In this document: positions 1-9,124 of the stretch, one piece after another
Layout: each line of letters opens with the position of its first letter
Numbering within the stretch: the first letter of the stretch is position 1
From: Candidatus Woesearchaeota archaeon
GTDB taxonomy: Archaea; Nanobdellota; Nanobdellia; Woesearchaeales; JACPJR01
Assembly: GCA_016187565.1 (NCBI GenBank)
Contig: JACPJR010000005.1
Location: 1 to 64,000, forward strand
Direction of reading: 5' to 3'
Length of the DNA: 64,000 nucleotides
The notes under the pieces: generated by a model
The model's input: only the letters and a program-made list of their open reading frames with translations
The model's database searches: none
Told to the model about the DNA's origin: nothing
Translations under genes and position numbers: made by a program

Positions 1-45
1 CAACATTTCATACCCCACCAGCTTGATGTTTGTTTCTTTTAGCAT

Positions 46-64
46 TTAGCTACAATGTAGCTAA
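46..64. repeat. 8-bp inverted repeat in the 5' intergenic stretch
   Basis: TTAGCTAC and GTAGCTAA are separated by AAT, giving a perfect 8-bp stem with a 3-nt loop. It lies in the gene-free first 245 bases and could be a terminator hairpin of a gene outside the window or an operator. Apart from this and a TATA-like box I see nothing firm in that stretch. Confidence 0.4.
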
Positions 65-163
65 CTACTATTTAATTTTTTTGGTACTAGAGGATATAGT
101 TTACTAGAATTTAAGATACCGAGAAGAGCTTAATACAAACGGATTCAGACCGGGGAATCATAA

Positions 164-174
164 GATTTAAATAA
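164..174 (+). promoter_or_regulatory. Possible TATA box for the first glycan operon
   Basis: GATTTAAATAA is the best archaeal TATA match upstream of the SpsF-like gene. It would give a leader of roughly 50 nt that includes the Shine-Dalgarno-like GAGG just before that start codon. Confidence 0.35.
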
Positions 175-245
175 CGTAGAAAATCCTTAGGGAAATAGAC
201 CATAAAACGACCATCAGGAAAAGTAACCGTAAACATGAGGAAGAC

Positions 246-980
246 ATGATAAAGATTGCTGCGTTTATCCAAGCACGCATGGGTTCCACAAGACTTCCTG
301 GCAAGACCTTAATGCTTATTCAGGGAAAACCGTTACTCTGGCATGTGGTCGAGAGAACATCACAAGTTAAGGGAATCAACGAAATCGTTGTTCTCACCTC
401 TGCTGAGGAAAAAGATAATCAGCTAGCAAAGTATTGCCAAGATCAAAAGATAGCTTGTTTTAGAGGTTCTGAGCAGAATGTTTTTGAACGGTTTTACCAA
501 GCTGCTCAAAAATATAAGCCACAGATTATTGTTCGTTTAACCGCAGACAACCCATTTATAGACCCAAAGCTTGTTGAAAAAGGACTTCTCCTTCACCAAA
601 AAAGCCATGCAGATATAACCTCAACAAGAGAGATGAATGGTCAAAAAGTCATTCGCTATGTCCCTGCTGGATTTAGTTTTGATATTATCAACAGCGCCAC
701 GCTTCTTGATCTAGAACTTTCAATGCTAGATCCTTTTGAACAAGAGCACGTTATTCCTTATTTTTTTAATCACCGCAAACGATTTAGCATCAGCTTGGTA
801 AAACCAGAGGACATTACTAAAGATGATATCCAACAAAGCTTTAGCATTGACACGCAAAACGACCTTACATTTGCAAATCAACTTATGCAACAGCTGAAGG
901 GAAGAACATTTGGGTACAAGGATGTTTTGCGTCTTACAAGCAAAGAAACGAAGAATAAACGGAGAATAAGCAATGGTTAA
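246..980 (+). CDS. SpsF-like nucleotidyltransferase (NeuA-related)
   Basis: A 244-residue protein whose N-terminus carries the signature FIQARMGSTRLPGK, typical of the SpsF / acylneuraminate cytidylyltransferase-related family, which activates sugars with a nucleotide. RLTADNPFIDP at about residue 96 matches the conserved Asp-containing metal/substrate loop of these GT-A-like folds. GAGG sits 5 nt before the ATG. Its stop overlaps the start of the next gene by 8 bp, so the two are translationally coupled. With NeuB and a NeuA-like domain downstream, it probably serves nonulosonic (sialic-like) acid or another charged sugar; the exact substrate cannot be read from sequence. Confidence 0.85.
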   Translation: MIKIAAFIQARMGSTRLPGKTLMLIQGKPLLWHVVERTSQVKGINEIVVLTSAEEKDNQLAKYCQDQKIACFRGSEQNVFERFYQAAQKYKPQIIVRLTADNPFIDPKLVEKGLLLHQKSHADITSTREMNGQKVIRYVPAGFSFDIINSATLLDLELSMLDPFEQEHVIPYFFNHRKRFSISLVKPEDITKDDIQQSFSIDTQNDLTFANQLMQQLKGRTFGYKDVLRLTSKETKNKRRISNG

Positions 981-2364
981 AATCACCGTATATATCGCAT
1001 CGTATAACTATGGAAAATTTCTTGAAACAGCAATAAAGAGTGTTCTTAAGCAGACTATTCAAGATTTTGAACTGATTATATTTGACGATGGATCTACTGA
1101 TAATACTAAAAGCATTCTTGGTAAGTATGAAAATCATCCAAAAATAAAAATAATTTATCAGCAGAATCAAGGACTTCCCAAAACCTCAAATAAGGCCCTG
1201 CAGATGAGTACTGGCGAATATATTATTCGTCTTGATGCAGATGATTATTTTGATGAAAACATTATTCTTCTTCTTTCCCATGTGCTTGATACAAAGCCAG
1301 ATGTTGCATTAGTCTATCCAGACTACTATGAAATCAATGAAGAAGGAGAGATAATAGGCATTGTACGTCGAAAAAAAATTGGAGAAGAAGCAAAGCTGTT
1401 AGACCTGCCCGCACATGGAGCATGCACGATGATCCGTAAGAAAGTACTCCTCCAAATCGGAGGCTACTGTGAAGATATTGGTTGCCAGGATGGTTATGAT
1501 TTGTGGTTAAAGCTTACCAAGAAGTTTAAACCGTACAATGTAAATATCCCTTTGTTTTACTATCGGAAACATCATCAAAGCTTAACATCTCAGCCAACAA
1601 AGATACTTGAGGCACGAAGACAACTCAAAGAAAAATTTGTCAAAGATGTTATGAAAAAGAAAAAAGTATGCATGATCATCCCTGTACGAAGAGAATCTGC
1701 TATACTTCCCGATCTTCCTTTCCAAAAGGTAGGAGGAAAGCCATTAATGGGTTATGCCATCACTGCAGCACTAAAAGCAAAAGCTGTTGCCAAAGTGATA
1801 GTAACTACTGAAGATACGGAGATTGCGTCTATCGCAAAAACACTTGGTGCTGAAGTAATTTTACGACCAGCTTCCCTTGCAAAAACAAACACCCCTATAG
1901 AACCGACAATAACCTATGTATTAGATAAATTAAAGCAGCAGAATTTTAGTCCTGATATTGTTGGAGTTCTCTTTTATACCTCACCTCTGATTACCGAGAA
2001 ACATATCAATGAGGCAATACATACCCTGGTTATTTTTAATGCAGATACAGTTATCGGTGTAAAGGAAAATCAACGTCTTCATTATATCCATGGTAAAAAT
2101 GGTCTTGAACCGCTGTTTACGAAAAGATTGTTGAAGATAGAACGTTCTTTTCTCTATGAAGAAAGCGGTAGCCTCATTGTTTCAAGACGATCAGCTATCA
2201 CCAAAAAAAGTATTGCTGGTAAAAGCATGAGCCATATTGTATTGCCTGACGAAGAAGCAATCGATATTGAAGATCTGTTTACGTTTTGGTTAATAAAAAT
2301 GATATTAGAACATCATGATGAACGTGAAAATCTTTTGAACAAAAAAATATCGCGGGGATATTAG
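973..2364 (+). CDS. GT2 glycosyltransferase fused to a NeuA-like cytidylyltransferase
   Basis: A 463-residue two-domain protein. Residues 1-225 are a GT2 glycosyltransferase: ASYNYGKFLETAIKSVL at the N-terminus, FDDGSTDNT near residue 37, and a LDADDYF metal-binding motif near residue 90. From Met227 a second domain starts (VCMIIPVRRESAILPDLPF) that resembles CMP-N-acylneuraminate synthetase. Its usual basic P-loop (ARxGSKG) is altered to PVRRESAI, so activity of this half is uncertain. Linking sugar activation to transfer in one chain fits the NeuB gene that follows. It overlaps the upstream gene by 8 bp. A split into two proteins by internal initiation at Met227 is possible but I see no clear ribosome site there. 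Confidence 0.8.
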   Translation: MVKITVYIASYNYGKFLETAIKSVLKQTIQDFELIIFDDGSTDNTKSILGKYENHPKIKIIYQQNQGLPKTSNKALQMSTGEYIIRLDADDYFDENIILLLSHVLDTKPDVALVYPDYYEINEEGEIIGIVRRKKIGEEAKLLDLPAHGACTMIRKKVLLQIGGYCEDIGCQDGYDLWLKLTKKFKPYNVNIPLFYYRKHHQSLTSQPTKILEARRQLKEKFVKDVMKKKKVCMIIPVRRESAILPDLPFQKVGGKPLMGYAITAALKAKAVAKVIVTTEDTEIASIAKTLGAEVILRPASLAKTNTPIEPTITYVLDKLKQQNFSPDIVGVLFYTSPLITEKHINEAIHTLVIFNADTVIGVKENQRLHYIHGKNGLEPLFTKRLLKIERSFLYEESGSLIVSRRSAITKKSIAGKSMSHIVLPDEEAIDIEDLFTFWLIKMILEHHDERENLLNKKISRGY

Positions 2365-2426
2365 AGATAAGAAGAAGAAATAATAAGAGATAATAAAATA
2401 ATTGGAAATCATAAGAATATGCTCCA

Positions 2427-3455
2427 ATGGATGTAACTATGGCAACCTATCAATGGCCGAATGAACCTTTCATCATTGCAGAAATCGGTGGGAATCATGA
2501 AGGTAATTTTTCCTATGCAAAAAAATTGCTTTCTGACGTAGTAAAGAGTGGTGCAGATGCAGTTAAATTTCAGATATACACCGCAGATAAGATCGTCAAT
2601 AAGATTGAAGGTGCTGAGCGAAACAAGCACTTTAAAAAATTCTCATTGTCTACTGAACAGTTTATTGAGCTCGCGCATAGTGCAAAAAAGAATAATATTC
2701 TGTTCATGGCTTCTCTCTGGGATGAGGAATCTATCGAAACCTTTAACCCTTATCTGAGCATTCATAAAGTAGGATCAGGAGATATGACGAATTATCCCTT
2801 ACTTGAACTCCTTGCAAAAAAGGATAAACCATTGATTATTTCAACAGCTATGGCAACCTTAGCCGAGATTAAAGATATGGTCCGCTTTCTTGATAGTATC
2901 AATCCACGCTTACGAAAAGAAAAAAAACTTGCACTGCTCCATTGTGTGGCAACCTATGGAGATCCAAAAGACGAGTATGCTCAATTACTTGCCATAAAAA
3001 AAATGCAAGAAGAATTTAAGGATATTGCCATTGGTTATTCAGACCATACTGGAGGGATTTATGCATGTGAATTAGCAATAGCCATGGGATGTAAAATCAT
3101 AGAAAAACATTTCACTGATGATAAAAAACGAGAATTTCGTGATCACCATATTTCGGCTGATTTAGAAGATATGAGAACGCTTCTAGAGAAAAAAAAGAAG
3201 ATTTATGCACTTCTCGGGACTTGTGAAAAACAGCCTGTTGCTGCAATAGAAACTTCTGAACGAATTAAGGAATTTCGGCGAGCGGTTTATCTTAAGAAAG
3301 ATGCTCCTGCAGGTACCTTACTTACCAAAGAGATGTTAACAACCCTACGACCAAACAGGGGAATAGATGCACGAGACTTCTACAAACTTCTTGGAAAAAA
3401 ACTTGTTGTAAAGAAAAAAGCATTCGAATCTATTTCCTGGAAGGATGTTCAATAG
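2427..3455 (+). CDS. neuB: N-acetylneuraminate/nonulosonate synthase
   Basis: 342 residues. NeuB-type synthases condense phosphoenolpyruvate with an N-acyl hexosamine to make sialic, legionaminic or pseudaminic acid. Visible are the N-terminal FIIAEIGGNHEGN, the barrel motif AVKFQIYTADKIV, KVGSGDMTNYPLL, and YSDHTGG before IIEKHFTDD, all conserved in the family. The last 60 residues (RRAVYLKKDAPAGTLLTKEM onward) form the SAF/antifreeze-like domain. The start could instead be the ATG four codons later (MATYQW); neither has a clear Shine-Dalgarno. Together with the flanking cytidylyltransferase-type genes it implies a nonulosonate in this cell's glycan. Which isomer is not decidable here. Confidence 0.93.
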   Translation: MDVTMATYQWPNEPFIIAEIGGNHEGNFSYAKKLLSDVVKSGADAVKFQIYTADKIVNKIEGAERNKHFKKFSLSTEQFIELAHSAKKNNILFMASLWDEESIETFNPYLSIHKVGSGDMTNYPLLELLAKKDKPLIISTAMATLAEIKDMVRFLDSINPRLRKEKKLALLHCVATYGDPKDEYAQLLAIKKMQEEFKDIAIGYSDHTGGIYACELAIAMGCKIIEKHFTDDKKREFRDHHISADLEDMRTLLEKKKKIYALLGTCEKQPVAAIETSERIKEFRRAVYLKKDAPAGTLLTKEMLTTLRPNRGIDARDFYKLLGKKLVVKKKAFESISWKDVQ

Positions 3456-3493
3456 GTTTGTAGAATTAACTCTACAAGAGGATGTACAATACT

Positions 3494-4612
3494 ATGGAGA
3501 TAGCCTACGTCGCAAACAAGTTTTTTCCTGGAACTGCCGCCAATACTATTCAGATTATTTCGATGGCAGAAGCATTGCAAGCAAATAATGTAGGGGTTAC
3601 GCTTATTGCTTTTCGAGGTTCTGATAAGGGGAACGCAGAAGCAATTTTTAAGAGTTATGATGTAAGATACCCTTTCAAGGTAATTCTGCTGAATCCTGCA
3701 AAGAGCTATTATCTACGAGAAATCCAACTCATGATGTATGTTTTTCAGCAAAGAAAAAAATATCAAAATATTTATTCAAGAAGCCTGCTCTTTTCGCTTT
3801 TTGTCAAAAGTTTTTTTCCTTCGAAAAAGGTAGTCTATGAACTTCATGATTTCGTTAAGAATAGTCTGTTTAAAACACTTTTCCAAAGCGGAGCTAAGCG
3901 ATTTGATATGATTGTTGTTATATCTAAACGACTCAAAAAAGACCTTGCCCAAGCCGGCATAACCAAGGTGTGTTACCTTCCTGATGGCGTTGATAGAGCT
4001 AAATTCGACAATATAACGACACAGAAAGCAGAGCTTCGCCAAGGATTAGGGCTACCAAGTAACAAAATCCTTGTTCTTTATTCAGGAAATTTTCATCCGG
4101 CAAAAGGGCTATACACGTTTCTTGATTCATTTTCTTTTCTTCGAGAAGACCTCAAGAAAACAGTGCAGTTTTTGATTCTTGGAGGAACAAAGGATGAAAT
4201 TTCTCGATTACAAAAAGCATATCCTTATGCATGGTTTACTGGCTACAAAGAGCACCGCGAGATCCCAAAGTTTCTTAAGGCTGTAGATATCTTTATTATT
4301 GCGAATAGTGCACGAGAAGATTTAGGAGAAACGTATCGTGTTGCAAAGTATTATACCTCCCCGCTAAAACTTTTTGAGTACATGGCTGCGAAGAATCCAA
4401 TGATTGCAACAAAAGTTCCAGCCCTCCAAGAGATTTTAGACCAACATGCTGCATTACTTGTTGAGCCAGACAGCCCTCAGGCCATAGCAAAGGCAATCCA
4501 AAGATTAATAAAGAATCCTCGATTAGCAAAAAACACGAGCGAAAATGCCTATAAGAAAGTAAAAAAGTTTTCATGGTACCTTCGTGCAAAACGCATCAAG
4601 GCTATGTTTTAA
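3494..4612 (+). CDS. GT4-family glycosyltransferase
   Basis: About 372 residues with a GT-B fold. The N-terminal Rossmann half begins MEIAYVANKFFPG, the linker holds LPDGVDRAKFD (acceptor/donor switch region of GT4 enzymes), and the C-terminal half has LYSGNFHPAKGLYTFLDSF and the donor-binding segment SPLKLFEYMAAKNPMIATKV with the usual ExxxAxG-like position. I chose the second ATG because an AGAGGA stretch lies about 12 nt before it; the ATG at 3482 overlaps that stretch. It most likely adds one sugar to the lipid-linked glycan on the cytoplasmic face. Confidence 0.85.
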   Translation: MEIAYVANKFFPGTAANTIQIISMAEALQANNVGVTLIAFRGSDKGNAEAIFKSYDVRYPFKVILLNPAKSYYLREIQLMMYVFQQRKKYQNIYSRSLLFSLFVKSFFPSKKVVYELHDFVKNSLFKTLFQSGAKRFDMIVVISKRLKKDLAQAGITKVCYLPDGVDRAKFDNITTQKAELRQGLGLPSNKILVLYSGNFHPAKGLYTFLDSFSFLREDLKKTVQFLILGGTKDEISRLQKAYPYAWFTGYKEHREIPKFLKAVDIFIIANSAREDLGETYRVAKYYTSPLKLFEYMAAKNPMIATKVPALQEILDQHAALLVEPDSPQAIAKAIQRLIKNPRLAKNTSENAYKKVKKFSWYLRAKRIKAMF

Positions 4613-4624
4613 GGTGATTGGCGA

Positions 4625-5626
4625 ATGAACCCTTCTTTTTTGCAATGGTTGCGCTGTGCAGCTTGTCGTGGAGAACTAAAGATTCACAAATACAAGCAAA
4701 AGACTGGAAAAGAGATAGTTGAAGGATTAATACGCTGCATTTCCTGTAAAAAAGAGTTTCCGATTGTTAATGGAATTCCACGAATGGTTCCTAAGGAAAA
4801 CTATGCAGATTCCTTTGGAATGGAATGGAACCTTCATCTCAAGACTATGTTAGATAGTGCAACGGGAAAGCCGATTATCTATAATACGGTTGTGGAACGC
4901 ACGGGATGGGATAAAGCCTTTCTGAAGAACAAGCTTGTTTTGGAATGCGGATGTGGTGCTGGTATTGATTCAGAGATACTTCTCCAACTTGGCGCAAAAC
5001 TAATTTCATTTGACCTTTCAACAGCAGTTGATGCTGCTTTTAAGAACAACCATAAAGCAAAAAATCTTGTCGGCATGTTCCAGGGAGATATTACCAACAT
5101 TCCCCTGTTAGAGAAGAGCTTTGACATTGTTTATTGCCATCGAGTATTACAGCATACACCAAATCCTCATCGTTCATTTGTATCCATGGCGAAATATGTC
5201 AAGCCAAAAGGAACTTTATTCATGCACTCGTATGATAATACATGGAAAAACATGACACACTGGAGATACCTCTATAGGCCTATAACAAAACGAATGAATC
5301 AAAAAAAGATTTATTCACTTATTACCAAACATGGACCTTTTCTTCATAAACTGACCACACGGCTCGATCAATATTATCCAGGAAGAGTGATTCATCATTT
5401 TTTCATTCCTTTCCACAATTATAGCCAAACTTATGGCAAGAAATATAATTTAACTCCTGAACAACTGTATGATTTTGAGATTATGAACACCTTTGATTCT
5501 TTATCACCAAGGTATGATCAACCAACATCACCCAAAATCATGCAGAAATGGTTTAAAGAAGCAGGATTTGAAAAGATCATGCTCGTCAGGAGAAATCCAG
5601 TCATTATGAAAGGTATTAAATCGTAG
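4625..5626 (+). CDS. SAM-dependent methyltransferase with N-terminal Trm112-like zinc ribbon
   Basis: 333 residues. The first 60 contain two CxxC pairs (CAAC and CISC) in a Trm112p-like module ending in FPIVNGIPRMV, commonly found at the front of polysaccharide-locus methyltransferases. The catalytic class I domain follows: VLECGCGAGIDSEILLQLGA is the SAM-binding motif I, and DIVYCHRVLQHTPNPH is the post-III region of type 11 methyltransferases. AAGGTGAT precedes the ATG. Its place between a glycosyltransferase and an amidotransferase suggests methylation of a glycan sugar; the acceptor is unknown. Confidence 0.82.
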   Translation: MNPSFLQWLRCAACRGELKIHKYKQKTGKEIVEGLIRCISCKKEFPIVNGIPRMVPKENYADSFGMEWNLHLKTMLDSATGKPIIYNTVVERTGWDKAFLKNKLVLECGCGAGIDSEILLQLGAKLISFDLSTAVDAAFKNNHKAKNLVGMFQGDITNIPLLEKSFDIVYCHRVLQHTPNPHRSFVSMAKYVKPKGTLFMHSYDNTWKNMTHWRYLYRPITKRMNQKKIYSLITKHGPFLHKLTTRLDQYYPGRVIHHFFIPFHNYSQTYGKKYNLTPEQLYDFEIMNTFDSLSPRYDQPTSPKIMQKWFKEAGFEKIMLVRRNPVIMKGIKS

Positions 5627-5681
5627 TGTATACGTAGTGCATAATAACTGGAGAAAAAACAAACCGAGAGGTTCACAAACG

Positions 5682-7505
5682 ATGTGCTCAATTGCTGGTT
5701 TTGATTTCTCAGATAAAACACTGATGGCCAAAATGAATAGAGTACTTTCCCATCGTGGCCCTGATGATCATGGAATATACATCGACGATAAGGTATCTCT
5801 CGGACATAATCGTCTCTCAATCATTGATATTTCAAAAGCAGGCCATCAACCTATGAGCAATGTTGATGAAACTGTCTGGATAGTCTTCAATGGAGAAATT
5901 TATAACTACCAAGAAATAAAAAAGCTGCTTGAAAAAAAGTACCGTTTTAGCTCAACCTCTGATACTGAAGTCATCATTTATGCATACATGGAATGGGGAT
6001 CGCGATGCGTTGAACGTTTTAATGGGATGTGGGCATTCTGTATTTATGATAAAAAAAAAGAATTATTTTTTTTGAGTAGAGACCGTATTGGAAAAAAACC
6101 ATTATACTATTATTTTGATGGAAATTGTTTTATCTTTAGTTCAGAGCTCAAAGGAATACTCGCGCATGATAATGTTCCTCGAAAAACGAATCCTGAAGCA
6201 GTTAGTCTGTACCTTACTATGGGATTTATTCCTGCGCCATCTACTATTTTCCAGAATATACGCAAGCTAGAGCGATCAGAGAATCTTCTTTATTCCCTCA
6301 AAGAGAAGTCCATAAAACGTGAGACTTATTATGAACTTCCTATTCCTCAACAGATATACGACAAAAAAAATCTGATTCAAGAAGGTGAAGAACTTCTTGA
6401 TGATGCTGTACGATTACGAAAGATTGCTGATGTTGATGTTGGCTCTTTTTTAAGTGGCGGTATAGATTCTTCACTCGTTTCCACACTATTGCGAAAATAC
6501 ACGACAACCAAGCTCCATACCTTCTCCATAGGATTTGAGAATCCGTTATATGATGAGACACCATACGCACAGCTTATGGCAGAACATCTACAAACAGAAC
6601 ACCACCATGATTACTTTACCGAAAAAGACTTTGAGCGAATTCTTGCTCGATATGCGAGGATTTACGATGAACCCTTTGCAGACATGGCTGCTTTTCCCAC
6701 AATCAAAGTTTCAGAGCTCGCACGTAAATTTGTCAAAGTTAGTTTAACGGGCGAAGGTGGCGATGAAATTTTTGGTGGTTATCCACTTTACCGGGCAGCT
6801 GCAAAAGTTGCTTTTGTTAAAAAGATTCCTCGAAACATCAGATCATCGTGCTCTTCTCTCCTCAACTCAATACAGACATTTCCAAGCATTAAAAAAGGAA
6901 TAGATCTTTCTCTTCAACCTCCTGAACGATTCTATCAGGGAATGTTTTGTCAAGAACATGATGACCCAACATGGTTCAACCAGAATTTTCCTCCAGTTCT
7001 CAAAAAATATCAGAATCTTACCGAAAGTGCAATGAAATTTGATCTTTTTTATTATACCGTTCCTGATAAATTCAATGTCAAAGCAGATCGGGCAGGAATG
7101 GCAAATGGATTAGAAATACGATGCCCTTTACTGGATTATCGACTTTTCTCGTACAGTGCAAAGATTCCTACGACTTACAAGGTTGATATATTCCATACAA
7201 AAAAGCTTATGAAAGAAATTGTACAGAAAGTCCTTCCTCGAAAGATAATCACGAAAAAAAAGAAAGGATTTACACCACCTGTATTTGAATGGATGACAAC
7301 AACTTATAGCAATCTTGTAGAAGAGGCTATGGATAATATAGCACAGTACTCTGTTCTGTCAAAAGATAACATGAGTCAACAACTTGTTCAGGAATATCGC
7401 AGTGCATTCATAAAAAAAAGGCTGAATATGTATCAACGAGACAAAATCTATCGTCTTTTTATTTTAGATAACTGGACAAAAGAGTGGTTACACCATAATG
7501 AGTAG
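5682..7505 (+). CDS. asnB: Asparagine synthetase-like glutamine-dependent amidotransferase (first copy)
   Basis: About 607 residues starting MCSIAGF, so that Cys2 is the exposed nucleophile of the class II glutaminase domain. Conserved LSHRGPDDHG, HNRLSIIDIS and VFNGEIYNY follow. The C-terminal synthetase domain has the PP-loop SFLSGGIDSSLVS and SLTGEGGDEIFGGYPLY. An upstream in-frame start would bury the catalytic Cys, and GAGAGG lies just before the chosen ATG. In surface-glycan loci such proteins often amidate uronic acids rather than aspartate, which fits the neighbours. A second copy lies at 20.6-22.6 kb. Confidence 0.92.
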   Translation: MCSIAGFDFSDKTLMAKMNRVLSHRGPDDHGIYIDDKVSLGHNRLSIIDISKAGHQPMSNVDETVWIVFNGEIYNYQEIKKLLEKKYRFSSTSDTEVIIYAYMEWGSRCVERFNGMWAFCIYDKKKELFFLSRDRIGKKPLYYYFDGNCFIFSSELKGILAHDNVPRKTNPEAVSLYLTMGFIPAPSTIFQNIRKLERSENLLYSLKEKSIKRETYYELPIPQQIYDKKNLIQEGEELLDDAVRLRKIADVDVGSFLSGGIDSSLVSTLLRKYTTTKLHTFSIGFENPLYDETPYAQLMAEHLQTEHHHDYFTEKDFERILARYARIYDEPFADMAAFPTIKVSELARKFVKVSLTGEGGDEIFGGYPLYRAAAKVAFVKKIPRNIRSSCSSLLNSIQTFPSIKKGIDLSLQPPERFYQGMFCQEHDDPTWFNQNFPPVLKKYQNLTESAMKFDLFYYTVPDKFNVKADRAGMANGLEIRCPLLDYRLFSYSAKIPTTYKVDIFHTKKLMKEIVQKVLPRKIITKKKKGFTPPVFEWMTTTYSNLVEEAMDNIAQYSVLSKDNMSQQLVQEYRSAFIKKRLNMYQRDKIYRLFILDNWTKEWLHHNE

Positions 7506-7536
7506 ATCTGAACATACATAGTAACTCCCGGAGGAA

Positions 7537-9045
7537 ATGATGAGTTATACCCAAAAAGCAATTAAGGGAATCATGGCTGTATCCTTGTCCACCTTTCTTT
7601 CTGGCGTTTTTGGCTATCTTGCACGAATTCTTTTAGCACGAAGCCTTACTACTGCAGAGCTTGGCCTTTTTTATTCCCTGTTTACCGTATTAATGTTTAT
7701 TCTCATCTTTGTTGACATGGGATACAGTACTGCCATTGTCAAGCATATTGCGCAAAATATCACTGAGAAAAAAAAGGAGATGGGTGGAGCTATTCGTATT
7801 GTCATGGGCATCCAGTTAGGAATAGCGCTCATTATTGGAACAACCCTGATTATTAGTGCAGACTGGCAAGCTGCACATTACTTTCACGATCCTTCAGTAA
7901 TAGTTCCACTTAAAATTTTTGTTGGTATCCTCATTATTAAGGTATTAATCAATTTCATTCCGAGTATTTTTGCAGGATTACAGTATATGGGTATAGTGAG
8001 TGTTCTCCGCTTTCTTGACAGGTTTCTCTTTCTCATGCTGGTCTATGTGCTCCTTCTCCTTGGATTAGAAAAAAGTACCCTTCTTCCAACGTATGCTTAT
8101 TTTATTACCGTAGCTATCCTCCTCGTTGTTCAACTCATCTTATTGCACAAGTACAAACTTATTCCTCTAATTACGCAATCGATCCGTTCTACAAGAAAAG
8201 AATTTTTCTCGTTGAGTCATTTTGCTTTTTTTTCAATGTTTACTGCAGTTGGTGGAATAATTATCGGTTATATTGATACCTTGATGTTAACCTATTTTGT
8301 ACCTATGAGTGATGTTGGTATCTATAATACTGTTCTTCCTACGGTTTTAATTCTCTCAACAACCGCAACAGCCATTAGCACGGTTTTCTTTCCGATGGTA
8401 TCAGAACTTTGGGCAAAAAAAGACCTTAACAGAATCACCTGGGGAATTGTAAAGCTCTATAACTATTCCTTCTGGATAATGGTCCCCTTAGGAATGATCA
8501 TGTTCATCTTTCCACAAGAGATCATTCTCTTACTCTTTGGATCTGATTATCTTTCAGGAGTACGAGCAATGCAAATCTTAGCTATCGGAGCATTAGTTTT
8601 GAGCTTAAATGCCATTAATCAAGCAAGCCTTAATGGATTAGGAAAACCAGAAAAAATAACCAAGATTTATGTTATTGCAGCACTCTTTAACTTTTTCGGT
8701 AATCTTCTTCTTATTCCACGCTATGGTATTGTTGGTGCAGCAGTTACCACAACGATAAGTTATTTCCTGATTTTAATACTCTCAACATATATGCTCTACC
8801 GAGTCATTCCGTTTAGTAATCAATTCTGGCATTCTTGGATAAAAACTCTTATTGCCGGTGTATTGTTTATTGGTATTGTATCCTTCTTAAAATACTATTT
8901 AACGCTGAATATGTACGCCGAAGCTCTGATTACTATTACCGTAGCCGGTATAGGATATCTTGTTATCACGCATCTTTTCAAGATATGGAATTTGCAAGAG
9001 TTACGATCAACCATTGCTCTGATAACGAGAAAAAAGAATGCCTAA
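7537..9045 (+). CDS. Polysaccharide flippase of the MOP superfamily (Wzx-like)
   Basis: 502 residues with 12-14 predicted hydrophobic segments and the family start AVSLSTFLSGVFGYLARILL followed by RSLTTAELGLFYSLFTV, typical of Wzx/RfbX membrane proteins that flip lipid-linked oligosaccharides. Lys and Arg runs sit in the inter-helix loops. A strong GGAGG precedes the ATG by about 6 nt. It is the last gene of the + strand operon; the next genes face it, with only 79 bases between. It would deliver the glycan assembled by this locus to the outer face, where AglB acts. Confidence 0.88.
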   Translation: MMSYTQKAIKGIMAVSLSTFLSGVFGYLARILLARSLTTAELGLFYSLFTVLMFILIFVDMGYSTAIVKHIAQNITEKKKEMGGAIRIVMGIQLGIALIIGTTLIISADWQAAHYFHDPSVIVPLKIFVGILIIKVLINFIPSIFAGLQYMGIVSVLRFLDRFLFLMLVYVLLLLGLEKSTLLPTYAYFITVAILLVVQLILLHKYKLIPLITQSIRSTRKEFFSLSHFAFFSMFTAVGGIIIGYIDTLMLTYFVPMSDVGIYNTVLPTVLILSTTATAISTVFFPMVSELWAKKDLNRITWGIVKLYNYSFWIMVPLGMIMFIFPQEIILLLFGSDYLSGVRAMQILAIGALVLSLNAINQASLNGLGKPEKITKIYVIAALFNFFGNLLLIPRYGIVGAAVTTTISYFLILILSTYMLYRVIPFSNQFWHSWIKTLIAGVLFIGIVSFLKYYLTLNMYAEALITITVAGIGYLVITHLFKIWNLQELRSTIALITRKKNA

Positions 9046-9124
9046 AACAAAGGGTATATCAAAATCTACCTCGGACTATATTGTTATCATATAGTTATTT
9101 TCATGCTATTCTCAATAATGGCCG

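Noticed and set aside
111-236. A 41-codon - strand frame beginning MFTVTFPDGRF in the first intergenic gap
   Set aside because: It overlaps the best TATA box for the + strand operon, has no own promoter or ribosome site and no family match I can recall. Too weak to list as a gene.
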